64,000 bases of DNA, taken from NCBI RefSeq assembly GCF_001540865.1, contig NC_033628.1, positions 6,515,854-6,579,853 on the forward strand. Direction: 5' to 3'. The position numbers were made by a program, and so were the translations under genes. This document shows, in pieces, positions 36,100-45,295 of the stretch (the first letter of the stretch is position 1; each line of letters opens with the position of its first letter). This DNA comes from Ananas comosus. Lineage: Eukaryota; Streptophyta; Magnoliopsida; Poales; Bromeliaceae. Below the pieces are notes generated by a model that saw only the letters and a program-made list of their open reading frames with translations, was not told the origin of the DNA and ran no database searches.

Positions 36100-37080
36100 C
36101 AAAGTGCGTTCAAACCCGCAACAGCAGCCAAAAAGGCTCTATAGGGTCGACAATGCCGAAATAGCGGAACGGATTCTCCCCGACAGAAACTAAGGTGAGC
36201 ACGATGATCAGCAATTTGCCACGATCATCGTGCTCCCTTCCGTAGAGATCGGGGAGGCTCGGAAAGCTCGGAACAGCAAACCGCCAAGGAATAGCCCTAT
36301 TTCGGGCTTGGCCGGAGCAAGCTTGCTCCGGCCAGCTTCCGGCATCACGGTGTGGTGCCCGCAGGCCAGGAATGGATGCGGGGGAGGTGAGGAGTGTGGT
36401 GCTCACCTCAGTTGGCGGCGAGGAGCGGCGGCGGCGACAGTGGAGAGACTTGAGCCCGCACGTGCAAGGCCTCGGGTTCCAAAGTAGCTGCGGCCACGGC
36501 GGCGGTCGGGGCACTCAGGGACGGCGGCAGAGGGTCGTCTGAGGTCAACGGAAGGCGGCATGGGTAGTTTCGGGCGGCGGCGACGCGAGGGAGTGCTCGC
36601 AAAGTTGTCTCGGCCCGAACAGATCAGGGGCGGCCGCGGGTTGGCCGAGACGGCGGCGACGACCCGCAGAGGCGGCGGCAACCGGCTAGGAAGGTCGGTG
36701 AGGCCCAAGGGAAGGCCGCGGGAGCGACCCCAAGTGGCTGCGGCGCGGAGAAGAGGCCACATAGTCAGCTTGGTCTGGGCTCGGCCAAGCCGGACGCAGG
36801 ATGTAGCAGCGGCAGCAGCCGCGCGCAGAGGCGACGGCGGTCGGCGGGGAGGCTCGCCACGGCACGGGGGCGATGCCGGCAAGGTGCAGGGAGGCAATGC
36901 AGCCTCAGCCAAGGCTCCAACCCAAGAAGACCAGAGGGGTGGAGAGAGAAATGGAGAGGGAGGGATGGAGAGGAAGGCTGCGGTTGCTGCTGGCCGGCCG
37001 GGGCTAGGTCGGCGGCTGCCGGGAGTGGCGCAGCAAGGGCAGGGCAACCAAGGGAGGCGACTGGGCGTTTAGCTCGGGCT
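36100..37080 (-). other. GC-rich leader of the 4.25-kb LTR
   Basis: CpG- and CGG-rich, with long low-complexity frames on both strands that lack any domain. Minus-strand GTGAGC donor-like sites lie near 36064 and 36230. Equivalent to 22880-23660. Confidence 0.5.
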
Positions 37081-37771
37081 AGGGTTAGGGTTTTCATAGT
37101 GAAAACCCTAAAACAAGCATATATACAAGGTACAATTTGCGAGTTAGCCCACCAAACCTCAGTATTTAGTACTGAGTCCCTCACAGCGCGTGTACAACGC
37201 AAGAATACCCCTCTACGTGCGATCTCATACAAATGGTACATAAAATGTCGCGACTTTTGCGAAAATACAGTTTTGCGATCACCGACCTCTCCTCGATCAA
37301 CGCGCAATCTCCGTAGATCCGTCCGTCAGATTTGCAAACGGATCACGCCAGTGCGATCAGCACGACGGAGACAATAAAGCTAGGATTTTGTTTCACCTTA
37401 TCGATCACGGATTTGCGACGAAATCCGCTTTCTCTCCAAAAGGCCAAGATGACGCACAAATACATATAAAACACGTATTTTTGGATTTCCTCGAAATCCA
37501 TACATGAAACTCAAAATCCGCCAGCGCCATTAGTCCCAGAACAGCTGAACCGGTCGAAACGAGCTATTGGATCGCTATGAACGGAGTCCGATACGAGCCT
37601 GAAGCCAACTCTACGCATTGAGTTTTCCGGAAAATCAAGTTACTATTCACTTTAAGTGAAATTGGAAATCACGTAGAATCTCCGTTCTAACTTGTTTTCT
37701 CTCAAAACTTGACGAGTGCTTTTGTAATTAAATTACACACAAAAACATCATCAACAGAGAGTTTAACTATA

Positions 37772-38529
37772 CTGTCTCGCTCATACTCTCCTACGGTACG
37801 GTTGCCTTGCTTGAGGCGTTCTAGCTCGCGCTCCAGACTCTGCTTGGTGCTGTCCATGAAGTACTACTCGTAAAGGAGTCTCCGGAACTCCTCCCAGCTT
37901 GGATAGATGCTCCCAAGTTTGCGCTCGAAGTGCCTGATCCACCACGAATATGCATCCTTCTCAAGACAGTGAGCAGCTAGAGGGACGCGATCCAGCTCCT
38001 CGATGTGTAGATCATGAAACAGTTTCTCCATATGAGTAACCCAATGCTCGATCACCGAGGCGTCGTCGCTCTTTCCTGCAAACTTCGGCGGATCGAACTT
38101 TCGAAACTCCACCAGCTTCGCCCATATGCGGGTGCCTTCCGCTGCAGGGGTATCAGCACCCCCAGCGGGAACCGTCGTGGTGGCCGTCGTCGTCGTAGTA
38201 GTGACAGCTGGAGGTACGGCAGGCGCATGCGTCGCGGGAGGATCCGCGTTCACCGAAGTGTCCTGTGCCGAAGGTGGGACCGGGGTAGCAGTAGCCGCAG
38301 CCTGTTGCTGCAAGAACTGCTGGAACAAACCAGAGAGGGTCATGAGCTGACCCCTCAAATCAGCTACCTGGGCCTCGAGCTGCTGGGCGCGAGTACCACG
38401 CAGCGGCTCCGTGCCCGACTGCTCCCCAACACCCCCACTCGTAGGAACACGAGTACTACCCGATGCCTTTGCACCAGCACATCCACCATCACGACCCGGA
38501 CGAGGGGGTCTACCACGAGCCATCTGCAA
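37772..38529 (-). pseudogene. gypsy gag N-terminal part fused to LTR
   Basis: Minus-strand frame from 38529: a Gly/Arg-rich start, QLEAQVADLRGQLMTLSG, a Thr/Pro/Ala linker, then the Retrotrans_gag domain (FRKFDPPKFAGKSDDASVIE, HCLEKDAYSWWIRHFE, SWEEFRRLLYE). A TAG at 37864-37866 (CAG in relatives) interrupts it. Past the stop the frame continues with YFMDSTKQSLERELERLKQG and VGEYER, then passes into LTR sequence near 37786. The zinc knuckle and pol are lost. Confidence 0.8.
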
Positions 38530-38693
38530 GAGAAAACACCGTCAAGCGAACCAATCGACTCGACAAACAAACTCACCTGGACTCAAACCCCATACACCGC
38601 ACTCGCGTGCCTATATGCCTTAGGTCTTCCTATGGGTCAACCTAATCAATGGTTCAGTTAGAAACTTGTAAATGTAGTTGTAGTTGTTTCACT

Positions 38694-38704
38694 CTCTAAT
38701 ACCA
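38694..38704 (-). other. primer-binding site, mutated
   Basis: CTCTAATACCA, reverse complement TGGTATTAGAG, differs by one transition from the tRNA-Met PBS and lies 8 bases inside the LTR end at 38713. Confidence 0.6.
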
Positions 38705-38712
38705 TCTTAATC

Positions 38713-39906
38713 TGTTACACCCCAGGGCCGATTTTAAAAGCCATTTTGAAAACAGAGTTGCGGAAGACGTGCCTCTTTTTTTTTTCAACCTAGCCCAGGC
38801 GATGTACAGATCCGCCACAAATACAAAGTTTCTCCGTCCACTCGGACAGAGTCTTCTTTGTATTTGCACGGCGTACCAACGATACAACATGATCTCAACT
38901 ACAATCTACAATTACCAATAACAACCAATTCATGATATGCATTTTCATATAGCTAACAATCCTTAGAGATGATGCATGCCTCTAAGCACTCCTTAGGCGC
39001 TGGATGATGCCATGCATAGTATAACAATCATCCTATTTAAAAGTGCTCCACACCCGGAAACTTTATTTTTAAAATCTAATTCATTCATTCATGAAAACCA
39101 TTCGAAAACCTTTTGAAAGCTGTTTCCCACACGGAAACTCTATTTTGAAAACTAGCTACCTTGAGGGGTAGAAATCCATGATGTATAAATCCGTAAAATA
39201 CGCAAATCCAAGGACCAAAAACCATAAAACTAGAACCATGAATCTATAAACTCCAATCTCAGATCCACAATCACAAGCATAAATAACGAAAACATTCACA
39301 ACTAATACCAGTTCACAACATTCAAGCAATCAGAGGATTATCTAATTGAACAATTTATTTAAACTACTAAAAGCAGGAATGAAATAACCAGGGTGATGGT
39401 CGCTATACCAGACTAGCTAGATCGTCCTCTCGTCGAGCCCATGTACCAACTCCAAGCACGAATCACCTGGGGAAATGGGGGGTGAGAAACCGCAACCATG
39501 GTTTTCCCAGTGGGTACGACAGAGCCACGAAGGCAAGCCGTAATCACCGAAAACCAAAGGAGATAGATAAACAAGTATATATATGCTGATATGAAACAGA
39601 ACTACAGATATGAATATCATGTGATATACGAGCAACTACAGTAGTAATAGAAACGGGATAATAACTGAGCAAGAATGAAACTACTATTGTAACCAAAAAC
39701 TCAACTGATCAGATGCCTCAAAGGTGAATAGTCCAAAACCAAACCCAATCTGATACTGCTATATTGGTCCGCAGACCTCAAGCGTTGCCTGTCACAGAGC
39801 AGACACTGTGACTTATTCATGCGTCACCGACGACCTATCCGGATACGTACACCCCTTGGATGGTGGCCAAACCAACCTGGTGTCTAGAATACACAGTGCT
39901 GTGACT
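38713..39906 (-). repeat. 5' LTR, truncated at the assembly gap
   Basis: TGTTACACCCCAGGG start, then closely matches 33532-34795 without the 108-base duplication. It ends abruptly in the middle of the LTR at the N, directly before vector sequence. Confidence 0.85.
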
Positions 39907-39977
39907 NTCACACAGGAAACAGCTATGACCATGATTACGCCAAGCTATTTAGGTGACACTATAGAATACTCAAGCTT
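39907..39977. other. BAC cloning-vector contamination at a gap
   Basis: An N at 39907 is followed by the M13 reverse primer site (CAGGAAACAGCTATGAC), lacZ-alpha start sequence (CATGATTACGCCAAGCT), the SP6 promoter (ATTTAGGTGACACTATAG) and GAATACTCAAGCTT ending in a HindIII site (39972-39977). This order is the insert border of pBeloBAC11/pIndigoBAC-type vectors. The DNA after HindIII is a BAC insert end. Confidence 0.97.
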
Positions 39978-40544
39978 TTAGTTGTTCCAAAACCAGCTTT
40001 TCCTACCAATATATTGAAAAGAATGCATCAACGAACACAAAAAGGACAGAACAAATTAAATCGAAGTTGAAAAGATAATATAGCTTGCAATCTATTCCTC
40101 CTGCCCATCCCTAAGTTCATTATCTTATTGACCTCTTCCATTGTGGTGCCTAAGAACTCATCTCCTCGTGGCTTCTTGGAGGGCACACCCCTCCAGCAAC
40201 AAACAGCACCAACAACCATTTAGGGGGAAAGAGAGAGAGAAAGAGAGAGAGGGGGAGAGAAAGAGGGAAGGGGAAGAGGGAGAGAGGGGGAGAGAGAGAG
40301 AGCCGCGCCGCGACCCGCGCCAGCGCTCGCTCGAGCCGCCCACTCACGCTGCGCTTGTCCGTGGGGGGGAGAGGGAGAGGGAGAGAGGGGGAGAGAGAGA
40401 GAGAGTTGCGCCTGCGCCCGCTCGAGCCGCCAGCCCGCGCCGCGCGCCCACGCCGTGCCTGCGAATGCTACCATGTGCGCGCGACCCGCACACGCCCGTG
40501 CTGCCACGTGCGCACGACCCACGCCCAGCGCCCGCTCGCGCCTC
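39978..40544. other. insert-end sequence, mostly low-complexity
   Basis: 39978-40220 contains a minus-strand frame (40028-40219) with KKPRGDEFLGTTMEEVNKIM, which looks protein-like but matches no family I know. 40220-40410 is GA-rich (GAGAGA, GGGGGAGAG) alternating with GC-rich Arg/Ala/Pro-type text that is repeated twice. No confident gene. Confidence 0.5.
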
Positions 40545-40946
40545 TGTCACGCCCCGGGACCCGGCATAGGTTCGCCCGCTGCGTGCCCAGACCCGCCATA
40601 TGCCTGCACATATAAGGCGTCTACAAAAAAAGAGATATGAAAGTAAGAAGAAATAAAGTCACTAGAGATATCAGAGCTACTAACAACAAGTAGAGAAAGG
40701 GGGAAAGTAAACTACTAAACATAAAGATAAAGTTAGTACAAAAGTCATCACAAAAGTACTACAAAAAGGGTGGTCTCTATGCAAGGTACAACTCTCATCT
40801 TCTCCCAAAAGAAAATAAAGAAGAAGTGGGCCACCTATCGAACGTCCCTCGCTCACAAGCTAGTTCGTGGCGATTCCCTTTGCGCGGTCCCTAGCCTCGC
40901 CTGGAGTGGAAGGCTCTGAAATAAAAACAAGAAACAGAGGGCGTGA

Positions 40947-40965
40947 GAACTATAATTTATAGTTC
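40947..40965 (-). promoter_or_regulatory. LTR hairpin GAACTATAA / TTATAGTTC
   Basis: Fully paired arms between GCGTGA and CCCAGTGGG. It is the intact counterpart of the hairpin at 32004-32022. Confidence 0.6.
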
Positions 40966-41190
40966 CCAGTGGGCAATTACTGACCTCAGCACTAAGCACC
41001 ACTAGGCCCCAAAAGAAAAGGGTAAGTACGAAAACCGCAAATAAAAATAAATAGATTGCATTAGTGAAAGCATAAATAAAATGCTGAATTACTATGTCGC
41101 AAGTAAACATGATGTCAATGTGTTGTACATCTACTCTATCAAAAATGAAGTACGTCATATCCCAACATAACGAGCAAGTAGATATCATAA

Positions 41191-44121
41191 TGTCACGCCC
41201 CGCCCTGAAAACACTACCAATTTGGCATGATTCGGCCGCGGCGACAGACCGCCGAACGGACAGCACCTCCCTTGCTCGCCCAAGGCTCAACCACAGGAAT
41301 GTGTACAAGAATTTACCCAGGACTTTAAATTCTAAACATACACATTCAACGAGGGCACAAACAGTGCCAACAATAAGAAGAGCAAGTAATCCACAAGATA
41401 TACGAGTGAAATGAAGAGAGTACTTTACTAACTATTACAATAGTTACATTCTTTACCTTTACATCATTTTCAAAAATGAATACATTTGATCCTCAAAATA
41501 CATAGCTCTCCAACCTCACCTACATGAATCTCTCTCAATACATAGGTGTACTAATGCAAAAGGGAAAGCTACTACACTACCACGGCCTCACTGATCGGGC
41601 GCGATGCCCTTGCCGCGGTCCTCTCTCTGCAGCCCTGAACCTACCACTGGAAATAGAGTGGGGTGAGAACTATCTTCCATAGTTCCCAGTGGGCTCGGCC
41701 ACCGACTCTGCCGATCTCCCCACTAGGTCCAAGTGGGCACAAGTAACAACAAATAGATAGATAGATATGTATCTGAAAGCTGTAAATGCAGTAGTAGGAA
41801 AACTATGCTACTATGCCCATAATCATGAATATGAATGCATGCATCATATAATAAAGGTTTGCTACCATGCTAACAAATTCGATCCATGTTCGAATAGTAA
41901 TGTTCAATATGTTCAATGACATTTATTAACCTTTAACCTTTCATTTACCCAATCTGTGGCGAGGCCCTAGGGTGAACAACGAAAGTTGTGTACCATAGTC
42001 AGTAGCTAGGTATGGATAGGGGGGCATGGAATACATATGATGAGCTACAACAATGGTTAAAGAGCCTAACATAGCCAGGTTAAGAGATAATTGAGCATGC
42101 CATGACGTTGTTAGGATTTCATATAGGCCCTTATGGCCCTGGCCCATAAATGGACCTTTATGAGCCTCTAAAATGTCCTTAAGGCCATGACCAATGCCCC
42201 ACGCCCATAACTCATCTTTCAATCCCAAAGTGGGGAGGGAGCTCCAAGTGCACCCAAGCCCGGGACCGTCTGCGGACCTCCATGTGGTCCGGACCTCCAA
42301 GTGGTCCTAGTCGCGCGACACTCCGGAGTACTCGACGACAATCCCCTCCATGTGGGGATTGGATGGCTATGCCACCCTAAACGCAGACTGTGAGCTAGAT
42401 CTATCCTCTCCATGTGAGGATACACTGTAACTAGGGTCAACACCCAATCCAATCCTCTCCAAGTGAGGAGGCTCTACAACTAGAGTCAATAACCCAATCG
42501 AATCCTCTCCAAGTGAGGACGCCCTATACTAGGGTCAACGACTATCGCGGAATCATCGGTTCCCGACATTCATGCAATGCTATTTAGTTTTCTAAATTCA
42601 TTGTTCACAAGGCATTTTCTAAGGGATCCACCTATCCCTAGGTCCATCGACCTCTAGTGTTATTTACACTACATTAATGCCACTCGTTATCATTCAATGT
42701 TTGGATGCCACTCGTTTGTTCTTTAACAATAACACTACTTTCTATGTCATCAATACCCCCATCGGGTTCATCTCTTTTCTTTCGCACCATAGGATTCACG
42801 TCTCGACCCAATCCTCACCTATCTAAGTTACCAAGCGTTCCAAGTACACTAGGTTATCAATTAGAAAGCATAAGGAATGGAGCTACTATGCAATCCTACA
42901 ATGCAACATGAAGAGATGAGATTAAATGCAATCTAAGACATAGAAAGGAGTTCGAAAGTTTCGGATGACACCCCCCACCTTTAATCGATGTAGAGGTTTC
43001 GGAAATCTCTCTCGGCGAGCTCTACGAAAAGGCCTTAGCCTTCCTCGCCCGAATCAACACTAGCCCGGCCCGATTTTGCCGAGAACTTCACGTCGGTTCG
43101 CCGAATGCCAAAATCGACTTCGCCCCCGCGTTTTGGGACCTATCAATAGGGTTTCCAAGGCTTCAAATGAGATCAATCTCATACATTTACAAAAACCTCA
43201 TTTTGGAACCCTAGATTTGCACCTATAGCAAATCACCCCATAAATCCCTAGATTCTTGGGATTGATCTATTTAGAAGCTTGCTTAGGGTCCATTTGACCC
43301 ATTCCAAGGCATAAAACCCAAAAACCCTAAGTTCTAGAAGCTAGGGTTTAGTAGCTTACCTCAAGAGCTACTCCAATGGGAAGAGGAGAGGGAGATGGAG
43401 GTGCTCAAAGCCTTCCTCTTGATCTCCTTCTTCTTCTCCTTCCTTATCTTCCTCTTCTTTTCCTTCCTCTCCTTCTTGTTCTTCTTCTCCTTCTTTCCTT
43501 TCTAGAGAGAGAGAGAGCAAGAGAGAAATGAGAGTGAGAGAGAGTGAAATGAGAGAGTGTGAGGGAGAGAGAGGGCTCAGCCCACTCAAATAAAGGCCAT
43601 TTTGCATAAAAGCCCCTCAACTTTCACCCCTGTGCACTGCCCTTACTGGGCAGTTTTCGCGCGGAGGGACCGGTCTCCCCGACTTGGGACCGGTCCCCGA
43701 GAGCTTCCCTCGGGCGCACGCGTTCGGGAACCGGTCTCTCCCCGGGAGACCGGTCCTCGGGAGACCGGTCCTCACCTGAGAGACCGGTCCCCGAGAGCTT
43801 GATTTTCAGGACTTAGCCAATTTTTTGGCATCTCTCGCTGGGACCACGTTCGGGAACCGGTCCCTCCCTGCCAGGGACCGGTTGCATCACGCAACCCCGC
43901 TACACCCAGCCAGGGGAACCGGTCTCTCACCTGCAGAGACCGGTCCCCGAGAGCAACATCAGCCCAATGATGCCATTTGCCTCATTTGCTCTCGCGGACT
44001 CAACTCCAAGGCACTTTTTGTGCTTTGGACATTCCCAACTCCCACAAAGGGTATACTCTCGACAATTAGTCGATCCTGGATGGAGTACAATTCTCGCATT
44101 TCGAGAATTCACTTCCTTACA
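41191..44121 (-). repeat. 3' LTR of the chromovirus (left copy)
   Basis: 2931 bases. It contains a hairpin (41667-41685), ~50-base tandem units with AATCCTCTCCAAGTGAGGA (42405-42540), a minus-strand donor-like GTAAGC (43354-43359), a GA-rich leader (43500-43570) and GGGACCGGT repeats (43660-43960). It has ~245 extra bases (41966-42215) compared with the right LTR. Over the last 324 bases the two LTRs differ at 2 sites. Confidence 0.9.
41667..41685 (-). promoter_or_regulatory. LTR hairpin GAACTAT / ATAGTTC
   Basis: Seven-base stem with a CTTCC loop between GGGGTGA and CCCAGTGGG. Confidence 0.6.
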
Positions 44122-44133
44122 TCCCCCCCTCCT
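44122..44133 (-). other. polypurine tract
   Basis: On the minus strand AAGGAGGGGGGA directly precedes the LTR start TGTAAGG, preceded by the AGTTTCGAGGACGAAACT inverted repeat common before plant gypsy polypurine tracts. Confidence 0.85.
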
Positions 44134-44174
44134 TAAAAGGAGTTTCGTCCTCGAAACTAACTCAATTCCTTATT

Positions 44175-45295
44175 TTAATTCAAATCCGTACCGTACTCCT
44201 CAAAGAGATGAGGATGGTGTTTTCTTATCAGATCTTCGAGTTCCCAGGTGGCTTCGCGATCATCATGATTGCTCCACCTAACCTTCACATAGGGGATTTC
44301 TCGATTCCTCAACTTCCGCACCTCTCGGGCGATAATCCCTACCGGAAACTCTTCATAGCTCAAGTCTCCTCGAAGTTCCGGCGGTTCATTAGCATTGCGT
44401 GCTCGGGGTCGTGAATGTACTTGCGGAGATTGGAGACATGGAACACATTATGTACATCAGCAAGCTTCGGCGGTAGAGCAAGCCAGTAGGCCACCGAGTC
44501 GACTCGCTCTAATATCTCATATGGTCCAATATATCGGGGACTTAGCTTTCCCCGCACTCCAAACCGCTTCACACCCCGCATGGGTGAAACCTTCAAGAAT
44601 ACGCGGTCACCCACTGTGAATTCTATATCTCGACGGCGCCTATCCGCATAACTTTGCTGTCTTGACTGCGCCGTGAGCAATCTCTTGCGAGCAAGGCGGA
44701 CTTTCTCCTCCGCTTCTCGCAACACATCCGGGCCGAACTCCGCACGCTCGCCAACATCGCTCCAGTGTATAGGAGAGCGACACGTCCGCCCATAGAGAGC
44801 CTCGAACGGTGCCATCTCCACACTAGCATGATAACTGTTGTTGTAGGCGAACTCGGCCATGGGTAGATGGTCGCACCAACTTCCCTTATAGTCGATGACA
44901 CACGCTCATAACATATCCTCCAGAGTTTGAATTATTCTCTCTGTTTGCCCATCGGTCTGGGGATGAAATACGGTGCTAAAGTCAAGCCGTGTGCCAAGGG
45001 CTCCCTGCAGGCTCTTCCAAAAGTGTGAAGTGAACCGGGGGTCACGATCCGACACGATCGATTTCGGCACCCCATGCAGTCTCACTATCTCGTTGAGATA
45101 TACCTGCGCTAACTTGTCACCTGACCACGTGGTGTGGATCGGCAAGAAATAAGCCGACTTAGTTAATCGGTCCACAATTACCTATATTGCATCGTGGCCG
45201 CCCGTTGAGCGAGGCAAGCCGACCACGAAGTCCATCGATATATCCTCCCATTTCCAAACGGGGATTGGTAGGCTTTGAAGCTTTCCCGCTGGAAA
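44175..45295 (-). pseudogene. integrase and chromodomain part of pol, broken
   Basis: Minus-strand continuation of the PR-RT-RNaseH frame. The integrase core shows [24 protein letters not shown] and [20 protein letters not shown], with the D, D and E positions of a DDE integrase in place. The GPY region reads RYIGPYEIL. The end carries KVRWSNHDDREATWELED, a Tekay-type chromodomain. The breaks are TGA at 45296-45298, TAG at 45182-45184 (Trp in relatives), TGA at 44906-44908 (Arg in relatives) and a one-base frameshift near 44405. The frame ends at 44175. Confidence 0.9.

Larger units (their letters stand above)
33532..37785 (-). repeat. 3' LTR (4.25 kb)
   Basis: Same order as the split LTR 6649-24364: TGTCACGCCCCGG end, CGGACAGAGTCTCC module (33663), hairpin region (34381-34400), a GC-rich leader at 36100-37080, and TATATATGC on the minus strand near 37125. 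A 108-base segment is duplicated in tandem (33791-34006), single in the sister LTR at 38713. Confidence 0.8.
33532..39906 (-). mobile_element. minus-strand gypsy element, pol deleted, 5' LTR cut at a gap
   Basis: 3' LTR 33532 to ~37785, gag remnant to 38529, a PBS-like site at 38694-38704 and 5' LTR from 38713 cut at the N at 39907. All of protease, RT, RNase H and integrase, the polypurine tract and the first ~20 bases of the 3' LTR are gone. Gag runs straight into LTR sequence. Both LTRs begin with GGGCCGATTTTAAAAGCC after the terminal motif. Confidence 0.8.

Noticed and set aside
36403..37307. Frames of 180 and 214 codons on the minus strand
   Set aside because: Same GC-rich LTR leader as at 22880; composition-driven, no motif.
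40141..40569. 142-codon frame with Arg/Glu repeats
   Set aside because: Translation of a GA-rich repeat; the opposite strand is equally open.
43602..44136. Frames repeated almost exactly at 62965-63411
   Set aside because: They are the two copies of the same chromovirus LTR read through; not genes.
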